Shown: positions 1 through 5,640 of the stretch, piece by piece
Position numbering within the stretch: position 1 is the first letter of the stretch
Layout of the letters: the number at the start of each line of letters is the position of its first letter
Assembly: GCA_040414495.1 (NCBI GenBank)
Contig: JBEDUI010000160.1
Coordinates: 1 to 8,138 of the forward strand
DNA: 8,138 nt
Source: DATAVB01 sp040414495
Lineage (GTDB): Bacteria; Actinomycetota; Actinomycetes; Mycobacteriales; QHCD01
Direction of reading: 5' to 3'
Position numbers and translations under genes: made by a program
Notes under the pieces: generated by a model
What the model saw: the letters and a program-made list of their open reading frames with translations, nothing else
What the model was told of the DNA's origin: nothing
Database searches by the model: none

Positions 1-1
1 T

Positions 2-247
2 GGTCGAGGCCGGTCATGTGGCCCGCCAGGCCCGGGTCCTTCGCAAGCTGACCGAGCAGGGCGAGCTTTGCGCTCGGTTCCGGGAACGGTCAGTCACTAT
101 GCGCACAGGAAATACCTCGCTCAAAGCAGCGTCGAAGCTAAGGCGGTGCGGGCGATGTGTGGCAAGTACTTTGTCCCATACCAGGATCACGAAGGCTTAC
201 CAGCGTGTCCTGACCGCGATGAGATCTACAACCTGACGCCGCACTGA
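2..247 (+). CDS. DUF3039-like small protein, 3' part; 5' end uncertain
   Basis: Frame 2 is open from the window edge to TGA at 245-247. Its last 50 or so residues (SHYAHRKYLAQ, then AMCGKYFVP and LPACPDRDEIY) resemble the C-terminal half of DUF3039 proteins, small actinobacterial proteins of unknown function that usually read ALCGKVWVP...PVCPxCKEIY. The first Cys of the usual CPxC is present, but the second is replaced here (CPDR), so a full zinc knuckle is unlikely. Upstream of about position 90, frame 2 looks non-coding (G/R/P-rich), whereas frame 3 has coding-like third positions (VARQARVLRKLTEQGE). The gene may therefore start at TTG 68 behind an AGGGCGAG, giving 59 aa, or carry a frameshift near 85-105. 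Codons such as TTA, AAA, CAA, TTT, CCA and CCT are commoner here than in the neighbours, which suggests transfer. The family call is from memory of the motif and is moderate. Confidence 0.42.
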   Translation, partial: GRGRSCGPPGPGPSQADRAGRALRSVPGTVSHYAHRKYLAQSSVEAKAVRAMCGKYFVPYQDHEGLPACPDRDEIYNLTPH

Positions 248-278
248 GCGAGCTGACGCTTTACCGTCGGCACAATCT

Positions 279-388
279 CGTACGGTGTAGCGCCATGCCG
301 TACGGCGTATCGAGAATCGCTACGGTGTACCGGCCGCTACGGGGTACGGAGAATCGCTACGGTGTACGAAAGCTCGTACGGCGTAGCG
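279..388. repeat. Array of six TACGGNGTA operator-like repeats, about 20 bp apart
   Basis: Six copies of TAC-GGN-GTA lie at 281-289, 301-309, 321-329, 338-346, 358-366 and 377-385. Start-to-start distances are 20, 20, 17, 20 and 19 bp, close to two helical turns. Each copy has inverted TAC/GTA arms and flanking CG. Copies 1, 2 and 6 read CGTAC...GTANCG and copies 3, 4 and 5 read CGCTAC...GTAC(C)G, so the two sets look like opposite orientations of one asymmetric site. A further CCGTACGG is at 401-408. The array lies between the convergent ends of the left-edge gene (stop 247) and the DUF2631 gene (stop 428). It could be a cooperative binding site for a dimeric regulator, or a replication or transfer locus of a mobile element. 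No function is proven. Confidence 0.7.
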
Positions 389-427
389 GAAGTGCGCGCG
401 CCGTACGGATGACTGCAGGAAGTTGGC

Positions 428-733
428 TCAGCCGCGCCAGGAGTTCTTCCGGCGGTGCCGGTCGATCAACAGGATGAGCGCCATGAAGACGGCGATGCCG
501 ATCAGCCAGACGTTCTCGTTGTGCCGGGTCTGGTTGCCGATGTTCAGCAGCAGCAGGATCACCACGCATACCCAGCCACCGCCGCGCGCGAGCTTGCCAC
601 TCTCCGCGTGCCAGCCCCAGTCCTCGGGCCGCTCGTGCGGGACCTGCTCGTGGTGCTCCTCGACCGCCGTGCTCGAGTGAGGGTGCTCCACGACGCCGTG
701 GGTGCTCTTAGTGCCGTGCTCGGTGTCAGCCAC
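428..733 (-). CDS. DUF2631-family two-helix membrane protein
   Basis: This encodes 101 aa of unknown function. The start is set at GTG 733 because AGGAGG (738-743) lies 4 nt upstream. GTG 736 is too close to that site, and the open frame continues to ATG 805 without a better signal. The N-terminal half is hydrophilic and histidine-rich (at least eight His within residues 6-42) and includes PEDWGWH (37-42). Two hydrophobic segments follow, at about 51-66 (WVCVVILLLLNIG) and 75-91 (VWLIGIAVFMALILLI). A basic tail, DRHRRKNSWRG, should sit in the cytoplasm. Length and layout fit DUF2631 proteins, which occur in actinobacteria near dxr. It is transcribed on its own, with the TACGGNGTA array past its 3' end and a G-rich repeat region upstream. 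The family name is by resemblance of the WGWH region and the helix pair. Confidence 0.75.
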   Translation of the reverse strand: MADTEHGTKSTHGVVEHPHSSTAVEEHHEQVPHERPEDWGWHAESGKLARGGGWVCVVILLLLNIGNQTRHNENVWLIGIAVFMALILLIDRHRRKNSWRG

Positions 734-793
734 CACTCCTCCTACCGCGGAAACACTCGCCGCTATGCCGTCCATCATGTCAGCCCGCCCGAA

Positions 794-813
794 CCGGGGC
801 GACAACGCCCCGG
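794..813. other. Perfect 8-bp hairpin, possible terminator of the sulfatase operon
   Basis: CCGGGGCG (794-801) and CGCCCCGG (806-813) are exact inverted repeats around a 4-nt loop, so the RNA from either strand would fold tightly. It lies about 245 bp beyond the sulfatase stop and upstream of the DUF2631 start. There is no T-tract on either side. It could be a U-tract-less terminator for minus-strand transcription, or lie in the DUF2631 5' region. Confidence 0.4.
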
Positions 814-952
814 CTACGACTCGGCCGGTGGCGGCGCTCGCCTTACCCGGGCCGACGCCGCGGCATCGGTCGGGCTCGTCGGGCGGCCTGGGTTACTGGT
901 CGGTCGAGCCGGTCGCTGGGTTCGGTCGGGTCGGTTCGGTCGGGTCGGGCGA

Positions 953-1042
953 AGTGGTCAGGTTGGGGCAGGCGGTCGGGTCGGGTCAGGCGGTCGGGTC
1001 GGGTCAGGCGGTCGGGTTGGGGCAGGCGGTCGGGTCGGGTCA
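953..1042. repeat. 18-bp G-rich tandem repeat (minisatellite)
   Basis: Four adjacent 18-bp units with consensus GGCGGTCGGGTYGGGKCA lie at 971-988, 989-1006, 1007-1024 and 1025-1042. A degenerate fifth unit (15 of 18 matches) is at 953-970. Units at 953 and 1007 end in TTGGGGCA and the other three in TCGGGTCA, which suggests a block duplication. Related degenerate GGTCGGG sequence extends left to about 900. The plus strand has many GGG runs separated by 2-7 nt and could form G-quadruplexes. The repeat sits just past the sulfatase stop (1058) and upstream of the DUF2631 gene. Although 18 is a multiple of 3, no plausible gene reads through it. Confidence 0.85.
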
Positions 1043-1057
1043 GTTTGGTCGGCGCAC

Positions 1058-2383
1058 TCAGTCGGGTAGCAACGCCCGTGCGGTGTGCTGCATCGGCGCG
1101 GCTACCGGTCCCTCCAGTAACGGGTCGTCGACCGCGCGCATCCAGTCGGCCAGCCGGGTCAGCAGATCCTCCCGGACCGCCCGATGCGCGGGCTCCTCGG
1201 CCAAATCGGTCAGCTCGACCGGGTCGGTCCGCAGGTCGTACAGCTCCACCGGCGGGTGATACGGCGGTGTGCTGCCGCTCAGGCCCTGCGGCGTCGATCG
1301 CCGCCGCCACGACTGGCTGGAATCCATGATGGCCGGCGCCGAGCTGAAGTTGACGATCAGCTTGTGTGTCTCGGTGCGGATGCACCGCCGCGGGTCGTAA
1401 TAGTCGTGGTGGCTCAGCTGCGCGAAGATCTCGCTCCGCGCCGCCGTGACATCGCCGCGTAGCAACGGAACCAGGCTCGATCCGGCCAGCCCGTCCGGCG
1501 CGGCGATTCCGGTCAATTCCAACAGCGTCGGCACGATGTCCACATGGGACACCAGCTGCCCGACCGTCCCCGGTGCGAAGCCGGGCGCCCGCATGATCAG
1601 CGATACCGCGATACCCGGGTCGTACAAAGTGCATTTCGCGCGGGGCAGGGCCAGGCCGTGGTCCGTGGTGAAGATGACGATGGTGTTCTGTTCGAGGTTC
1701 AGCTGGCGCAGCGCGGCCAGGACGGTGCCGGCCCCGGCGTCCATGGCCCGGACCGCGCCCTGCAGCTCCGCCATTTCGGTACGGGCGCCGGCGTCGTCGA
1801 TCAGGTGCGGCGGCACGCTCACCCCGGCGCTGGAATCGGGCTCGATATCGTCGCCCAGAAATCCCATCGTCCCGGGCTCATCACGCACTGAGGGAGCGCG
1901 GTGCGGCTCGTGAAATCCGACCTGCAAATAGAACGGCTCACCGGAAGAAGCGTAGTCACGCAGCCGCTCGACCGCCCGCTGCGCCACGACCGGCGCATGC
2001 CCGCCGGTGACCACCTCGTCAAAACCCAGCTGTTTGGCGATTTCGGCGTCGGGACGCACCCGGGATTCGTGATGTACGCCGAGCAGCGCGGTGCGATACC
2101 CGCCGCCGCTCAACAGCGCGGCCAGATGCGGAATTTCCGGCCGCAGGTCCCAGGCGAAATACGAATGGGTCAGGCCGAGTACGCCATGCTGTTGCGGATA
2201 TCGCCCGGTGAATAGCGACCCCCGGGCTGGCGAACATTGCGGCGCCGCGCAAAAGGCCGAGTCGAATCGAATTCCTTCCGCGGCCAGCCCGTCGAGATTG
2301 GGCGTACTGACGGTCGGAATGCCGTAGCAGCCCAGAAAGCGGCCGAGGTCGTGACAATGCAGCAGCAGAATATTGGCTGGCAC
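1058..2383 (-). CDS. Type I sulfatase (formylglycine-dependent, alkaline-phosphatase superfamily)
   Basis: This 441-aa enzyme should hydrolyse a sulfate ester. Its substrate cannot be told from sequence. The start is GTG 2383 (VPANILLLHCHDLG), where the sulfatase fold begins, 16 bp after the NUDIX stop and preceded by AAAGGGA. The signature CSPAR (50-54) fits C-x-P-x-R, so Cys50 should be converted to formylglycine by a maturase encoded elsewhere. Predicted metal ligands are Asp12 (in HCHDLG, with His11 where the first Asp of the usual DD pair sits) and Asp241-His242 (FTTDHG). Other likely active-site residues are Lys250 and the His pair in GFHEPH (158-161). The C-terminal subdomain has HKLIVNF and VELYDLRTDPVELTDLA (about 340-395), typical of the family. 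No signal peptide is visible, so it is probably cytoplasmic. It is the second gene of a two-gene operon. Confidence 0.93.
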   Translation of the reverse strand: MPANILLLHCHDLGRFLGCYGIPTVSTPNLDGLAAEGIRFDSAFCAAPQCSPARGSLFTGRYPQQHGVLGLTHSYFAWDLRPEIPHLAALLSGGGYRTALLGVHHESRVRPDAEIAKQLGFDEVVTGGHAPVVAQRAVERLRDYASSGEPFYLQVGFHEPHRAPSVRDEPGTMGFLGDDIEPDSSAGVSVPPHLIDDAGARTEMAELQGAVRAMDAGAGTVLAALRQLNLEQNTIVIFTTDHGLALPRAKCTLYDPGIAVSLIMRAPGFAPGTVGQLVSHVDIVPTLLELTGIAAPDGLAGSSLVPLLRGDVTAARSEIFAQLSHHDYYDPRRCIRTETHKLIVNFSSAPAIMDSSQSWRRRSTPQGLSGSTPPYHPPVELYDLRTDPVELTDLAEEPAHRAVREDLLTRLADWMRAVDDPLLEGPVAAPMQHTARALLPD

Positions 2384-2399
2384 GAAATCGAAATCCCTT

Positions 2400-2828
2400 T
2401 TATTCGTCGGGGAACAGTTCGCGGACCGAGGGGCCGGCCTGGTGCCGTAATGCCGCCGAAGGTCCATTGTGGACAGCGTCGTCGATGCGCAGGATTTGGT
2501 ACGGGTTGATCGGATCGGGCAAGGCGTCCGGGGCGAACCAACCCAGCTCGGTCGCCTCGGGACTGGTGGTTGGCACGCCGGCGGTGATTTCGGCCCGGAA
2601 AACGAGAACGGGATCGCCGTCGGGGGAGCGGTCGTACACACCGGACAGCGAGCTGATCCGTACGGTCAATCCGACCTCCTCGGCGGTCTCGCGAACCGCG
2701 GCCTGCCACGGCGTCTCGCCGGGCTCGACCCCGCCGCCGGGCAGGTTCCAGATTGGCGGCGCGTCGCGGCGGGCCAGTAGCACCCGGCCGTTCTCGTCGC
2801 GCAGGACCACGTTCACTCCCAGCCGCAT
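2400..2828 (-). CDS. NUDIX hydrolase
   Basis: This 142-aa, single-domain protein should cleave a nucleoside diphosphate linked to another group, with Mg2+ or Mn2+. The full Nudix box G-x5-E-x7-R-E-x2-E-E-x-G is present from Gly32 to Leu54: GGVEPGE, then RETAEEVGL with Glu47, Glu50 and Glu51 as the metal-binding glutamates. The fold starts at MRLGVNVVLRDENGRVLLARR, so ATG 2828 is chosen. The frame stays open upstream to 3233, but that part is repeat and off-frame sequence. There is no clear ribosome site. A CACACT lies 7 nt before the ATG, so the message may be leaderless. The substrate is unknown; housecleaning of damaged nucleotides and sugar-nucleotide turnover are both possible. It is divergent from dxr and is followed by the sulfatase gene after 16 bp. 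Confidence 0.93.
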   Translation of the reverse strand: MRLGVNVVLRDENGRVLLARRDAPPIWNLPGGGVEPGETPWQAAVRETAEEVGLTVRISSLSGVYDRSPDGDPVLVFRAEITAGVPTTSPEATELGWFAPDALPDPINPYQILRIDDAVHNGPSAALRHQAGPSVRELFPDE

Positions 2829-2835
2829 GCGGGTC

Positions 2836-2841
2836 AGTGTG
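2836..2841 (-). promoter_or_regulatory. Candidate -10 element for a leaderless NUDIX-sulfatase transcript
   Basis: On the minus strand CACACT is followed by 7 nt and then ATG 2828. This places the expected transcription start at or next to the start codon. The hexamer matches the actinobacterial TANNNT only at positions 2 and 6, and no good -35 is visible. Confidence 0.25.
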
Positions 2842-2920
2842 CCGGTCGCGGAACGCTCAGGCCAGCAGACACGGCCGGGGATTACTGGCCGCCGGCGGTC
2901 ACCGTTCGGTGGTAGGGGCT

Positions 2921-2964
2921 GCTCGACGGCGCCCGCGCCCCGTGGCCGCTGGCCGCCGTCGAGC
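2921..2964. other. 11-bp perfect inverted repeat in the NUDIX/dxr divergent region
   Basis: GCTCGACGGCG (2921-2931) and CGCCGTCGAGC (2954-2964) are exact reverse complements separated by 22 nt of GC-rich sequence. As RNA this would be a long, stable stem. It lies about 90 bp upstream of the NUDIX start and about 215 bp upstream of dxr, with no T-tract beside it, so it is not an obvious terminator. It may be an operator or a structured leader. Confidence 0.5.
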
Positions 2965-3029
2965 CTCCCGAGATCACGAGCAGGTGTCCGGCCCGCAGAA
3001 AGTGGTAGGGCACCGGCGTTGACGGCAGA

Positions 3030-3130
3030 TCGGCACCTACGGTTCCGGGTTGGGAAGTCGGCGCCTGCGGTTCCACAAGCAGAAGTCGGCACGTCCGGTT
3101 CCGAGCGGGAAAATCGGCACGTGCGGTTCC
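3030..3130. repeat. Four direct repeats, 17-bp core at an exact 28-bp period, upstream of dxr
   Basis: The core TCGGCRCSTNCGGTTCC occurs at 3030-3046, 3058-3074, 3086-3102 and 3114-3130, each exactly 28 bp after the last. The 11-bp stretches between cores vary but tend to end in GAAG or AAAA. A period of 28 is not a multiple of 3, so the repetition is not protein coding. The last copy contains the palindrome CACGTG (3118-3123). The array ends 48 bp before the dxr start and about 14 bp before its candidate -35 box, so it is well placed to control dxr transcription. An interspersed genomic repeat family is the alternative. Confidence 0.85.
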
Positions 3131-3143
3131 GCCGGCCATGCGC

Positions 3144-3171
3144 TTGATCAGATCGATCCGTACGGAACAAT
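3144..3171 (+). promoter_or_regulatory. Candidate dxr promoter, leaderless
   Basis: TTGATC (3144-3149) and AACAAT (3166-3171) are 16 bp apart and resemble -35 and -10 boxes. The expected transcription start, 7-8 nt after the -10 box, falls on ATG 3179. This fits the lack of any ribosome site before dxr. The -10 box is a weak match. Confidence 0.4.
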
Positions 3172-3178
3172 GTGGTGC

Positions 3179-4399
3179 ATGAGTCAGCCTCGCGAGATCG
3201 TCCTGCTCGGCTCCACCGGCTCGATCGGCACACAGGCGGTGGACGTCATCCGGCGCAACCCCGACTTGTTCCGTGTCGTCGCCGTCGCGGCCGGCGGCGG
3301 CCGGCCGGACGAGTTGGCCCAGCAGGTGGTCGAGTTGGGCGTCAGCGTCGTCGGCGTCTCCGAGGCCGCCAATGCCGAGGCGGTCAACGCCGCCATCACC
3401 GCCCGCCGGGCCGAGGCCGGCGACAAGCGACCGGCGCCCCGGTTCGTCACCGGGCCGTACGCATCCAGCGAGTTGGCCAGCTACCCGTGCGACACGGTGC
3501 TCAACGGCATCACGGGCTCGATCGGCCTGGCCCCGACGATCGCCGCGCTGGATGCCGGCCGCACCCTGGCCCTGGCCAACAAGGAATCGCTGGTGGCCGG
3601 CGGCCCGCTGGTGCGTAAGCGGGCCAAGCCGGGCCAGATCGCCCCGGTCGACTCCGAGCATTCGGCGCTGGCCCAGTGTCTGCGCGGCGCCAGCCCGGAG
3701 GAGATCAGCAAGCTGATTCTGACCGCGAGCGGCGGACCCTTCCGGGGCAGGCGGCGCGAAGAGTTGGACAACGTCACCGTCGATCAGGCGCTGGCCCACC
3801 CGACCTGGCAGATGGGTCCAGTCGTCACGATCAACAGCGCCACGTTGATGAACAAGGGCCTGGAGCTGATCGAGGCGCACGAGCTGTTCGGTGTTCCGTA
3901 CGACCGCATCGACGTGGTGGTCCACCCGCAGTCGTACATCCACTCGATGGTCGAGTTCGTCGACGGTTCGACCCTGGCCCAGGCCGGCCCGCCGGACATG
4001 CGGATGCCGATCTCGCTGGCGCTGGGCTGGCCGCATCGGGTGGCGCAGGCCGCGAGTCCGGTCGACTGGAGCACCGCCCGCAGCTGGGACTTCGAGCCGC
4101 TGGACAACCACGCGTTCCCGGCGGTCAACCTGGCCCGGCACGCCGGCCGCACCGGCGGTCTGCTGCCGGCCATGTTCAACGCCGCCAACGAAGAGGCCGT
4201 GGCTGCCTTCCTCGCCGGCCGTCTCCCGTTCACAGCTATCGTCGATACCGTGGAGAAGGTGCTGGGCGAGGCGCCGAGCACAGCCGAACCGACGAGTGTG
4301 GGAGACGTGCTGGATGCGGAGTTCTGGGCCCGTCGCCGCGCCCGCGAGCTCACTGGGCAATTGGATTCCTACGGCGCGCATGCCGCGGTTCAGGAGTAG
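3179..4399 (+). CDS. dxr: 1-deoxy-D-xylulose 5-phosphate reductoisomerase (Dxr/IspC)
   Basis: This 406-aa cytoplasmic enzyme converts DXP to 2-C-methyl-D-erythritol 4-phosphate with NADPH, the committed step of the MEP isoprenoid pathway and the target of fosmidomycin. The NADPH-binding loop GSTGSIG is at 11-17. The substrate and linker region ANKESLVAGG is at 133-142. Predicted metal ligands are Asp158 and Glu160 (VDSEHSA) and Glu229 (NKGLELIEAH). The flexible loop over the active site is HPTWQMG (207-213, Trp210), and VHPQSYIHSMVEF follows at 248-260. Length and motif order are normal and nothing is missing. ATG 3179 is chosen because MSQPREIVLLGSTG matches the usual N-terminus; ATG 3170 in the same frame would add MWC. 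No ribosome site is seen and translation may be leaderless. It is the first gene of the cluster with rseP, whose ribosome site overlaps its last codons. Confidence 0.98.
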   Translation: MSQPREIVLLGSTGSIGTQAVDVIRRNPDLFRVVAVAAGGGRPDELAQQVVELGVSVVGVSEAANAEAVNAAITARRAEAGDKRPAPRFVTGPYASSELASYPCDTVLNGITGSIGLAPTIAALDAGRTLALANKESLVAGGPLVRKRAKPGQIAPVDSEHSALAQCLRGASPEEISKLILTASGGPFRGRRREELDNVTVDQALAHPTWQMGPVVTINSATLMNKGLELIEAHELFGVPYDRIDVVVHPQSYIHSMVEFVDGSTLAQAGPPDMRMPISLALGWPHRVAQAASPVDWSTARSWDFEPLDNHAFPAVNLARHAGRTGGLLPAMFNAANEEAVAAFLAGRLPFTAIVDTVEKVLGEAPSTAEPTSVGDVLDAEFWARRRARELTGQLDSYGAHAAVQE

Positions 4400-4402
4400 C
4401 CG

Positions 4403-5614
4403 GTGACGTTCGCGCTCGGAGTCATCCTCTTCGCGCTCGGCCTCGGTCTCTCGGTCGCTGTGCACGAATTCGGGCACCTGCTGACCGCCAAGGGCTTCGG
4501 CATGAAGGCCCGGCGGTACTTCATCGGTTTCGGACCCAAGGTCTGGTCGTTCCGGTACGGCGAGACGGAGTACGGCCTCAAGGCGCTGCCGGCCGGCGGT
4601 TTCGTCGACATCGAGGGCTTCACGCACCTGGAGGAGTTGGCTCCGGAGGACGGCCCGCGCGCGTTCTGGCGGTACCCGTCCTGGAAGCGGTTCGTCGTGC
4701 TGGTCAGCGGTTCGCTGACGCACTTCATCATCGCGTTCGTGATCATCTACTGCGCCGCGCTCTCGTACGGCCTGCCCACCAGCAAGGCCATCGTCGGTTC
4801 GGTCACCCGGTGCGTGCCGAATGAGACCAAGACCGGTAAGGCGGTGCCGTGCACCGGCGATAACGGCCCGGCGTTCCAGGCCGGCCTGAAAAAGGGCGAC
4901 AAGATCGTCGCGGTCGACGGCAAGAAGGTCAAGGACTACGACTCGCTGGTCACCACGCTGCGGGGCAAGCCGAACCAGCAGGTCACGTTGACGTTCATCC
5001 GCGACGGGCACCAGCGCACGGTGCCGTTGCGGCTGCAGGCCGTCAAACGGGAGCCATTGCCCGGGGAGAAGAAGAACCCCGATGGACTCGCCACGGTCGG
5101 CGCGATCGGCGTCAGCCCGGCGACATTGGAGAGCTACGGACCGGTCGGCGCGTTTGGCGGCACGGCCTCGTTCACCGGCACGGTCATCGACGCGACGTTC
5201 GGCGCTATCGGGCGTTTCCCGGACAAGGTGCCGAAACTGATCAGCGCGTTGGAGGGACACAAGCGCGACCCGAACGGGCCGATCAGCGTGGTCGGCGCGT
5301 CCCGGATCGGCGGTCAGGCGGCCGAGTCCGGGTCCTGGCTGTTCTTCCTGTTCCTGCTCGCCTCGTTCAACATCTTCATCGGCATCTTTAACCTGTTCCC
5401 CTTGCTGCCGATGGATGGCGGACACATTGCCGTGCTGATCTTCGAGAATGTGCGGTCCTGGTTCGCGCGGCTACGGAACAAGGCCGACCCGGGGCGGGTC
5501 GATTTGGCCAAGCTGATGCCGGTGACATTCGTCGTGATCATCATCTTTGGCGGCATTTCGGTGCTGACGATTCTCGCTGACGTCGTGAATCCGATCTCGG
5601 TGTCGTTCCAATGA
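4403..5614 (+). CDS. rseP: RIP metalloprotease, site-2 protease (RseP/Rip1 family)
   Basis: This 403-aa polytopic zinc protease cuts substrates within the membrane. The M. tuberculosis orthologue Rip1 cleaves anti-sigma factors after a first-site cut. The zinc motif HEFGH is at 21-25 in the first helix (about 4-26). YGLKALPAGGFV (57-68) is the conserved membrane re-entrant region. A second helix spans about 97-120 and one extracytoplasmic PDZ domain about 153-212 (GPAFQAGLKKGDKIVAVDGK). The second catalytic motif, NLFPLLPMDGGH (330-341, Asp338), lies at the end of the third helix (311-333), and a fourth helix is at about 373-395. The start GTG 4403 is fixed by AGGAG (4392-4396) and lies 3 bp after the dxr stop, so the two are very likely co-transcribed. 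Cys137 and Cys150 flank the PDZ start and may form a disulfide. Confidence 0.96.
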   Translation: MTFALGVILFALGLGLSVAVHEFGHLLTAKGFGMKARRYFIGFGPKVWSFRYGETEYGLKALPAGGFVDIEGFTHLEELAPEDGPRAFWRYPSWKRFVVLVSGSLTHFIIAFVIIYCAALSYGLPTSKAIVGSVTRCVPNETKTGKAVPCTGDNGPAFQAGLKKGDKIVAVDGKKVKDYDSLVTTLRGKPNQQVTLTFIRDGHQRTVPLRLQAVKREPLPGEKKNPDGLATVGAIGVSPATLESYGPVGAFGGTASFTGTVIDATFGAIGRFPDKVPKLISALEGHKRDPNGPISVVGASRIGGQAAESGSWLFFLFLLASFNIFIGIFNLFPLLPMDGGHIAVLIFENVRSWFARLRNKADPGRVDLAKLMPVTFVVIIIFGGISVLTILADVVNPISVSFQ

Positions 5615-5640
5615 GGACGATATTGCGGGGAGAATCGGTT

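Noticed and set aside
279..388. Intrinsic terminator between convergent genes
   Set aside because: The copies are near-direct repeats; the best stem found (GTACC 327-331 with GGTAC 343-347) is 5 bp with an 11-nt loop and no T-tract.
843..1057. Sulfatase read-through into the 18-bp repeat as a LTRPDR peptide tail
   Set aside because: The sulfatase frame meets TGA at 1058-1060 and another stop soon after; the repeat peptide is in a different frame.
455..1069. A 204-codon plus-strand open frame across the 18-bp repeat
   Set aside because: Antisense to the DUF2631 gene and low-complexity Gly/Arg/Val through the repeat; no ribosome site or domain.
2384..2641. N-terminal extension of the sulfatase to ATG 2641
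   Set aside because: It overlaps the NUDIX gene out of frame and the added 86 residues are Pro/Ser/Arg-rich shadow sequence; the sulfatase fold begins at VPANILLLH.
2882..3013. A 43-aa minus-strand ORF from GTG 3013 (begins VPYHFLRAGHLL)
   Set aside because: No ribosome site, and it lies across the 11-bp inverted repeat. It reads protein-like in places but I recognise no family, so support is too weak to list as a gene.
3030..3130. CRISPR array
   Set aside because: The conserved part is only 17 bp and the variable part 11 bp, far too short for spacers, and no cas genes are present.
2829..3233. N-terminal extension of the NUDIX protein to 3233
   Set aside because: The extra 135 residues are translated from the 28-bp repeat array and the inverted repeat, and overlap the dxr start.
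2882..5425. An 847-codon open frame on the minus strand
   Set aside because: It is antisense to dxr and rseP, rich in Arg/Asp/Gly as expected of a shadow frame in high-GC DNA, and shows no family resemblance; the plus-strand genes have full catalytic motifs.
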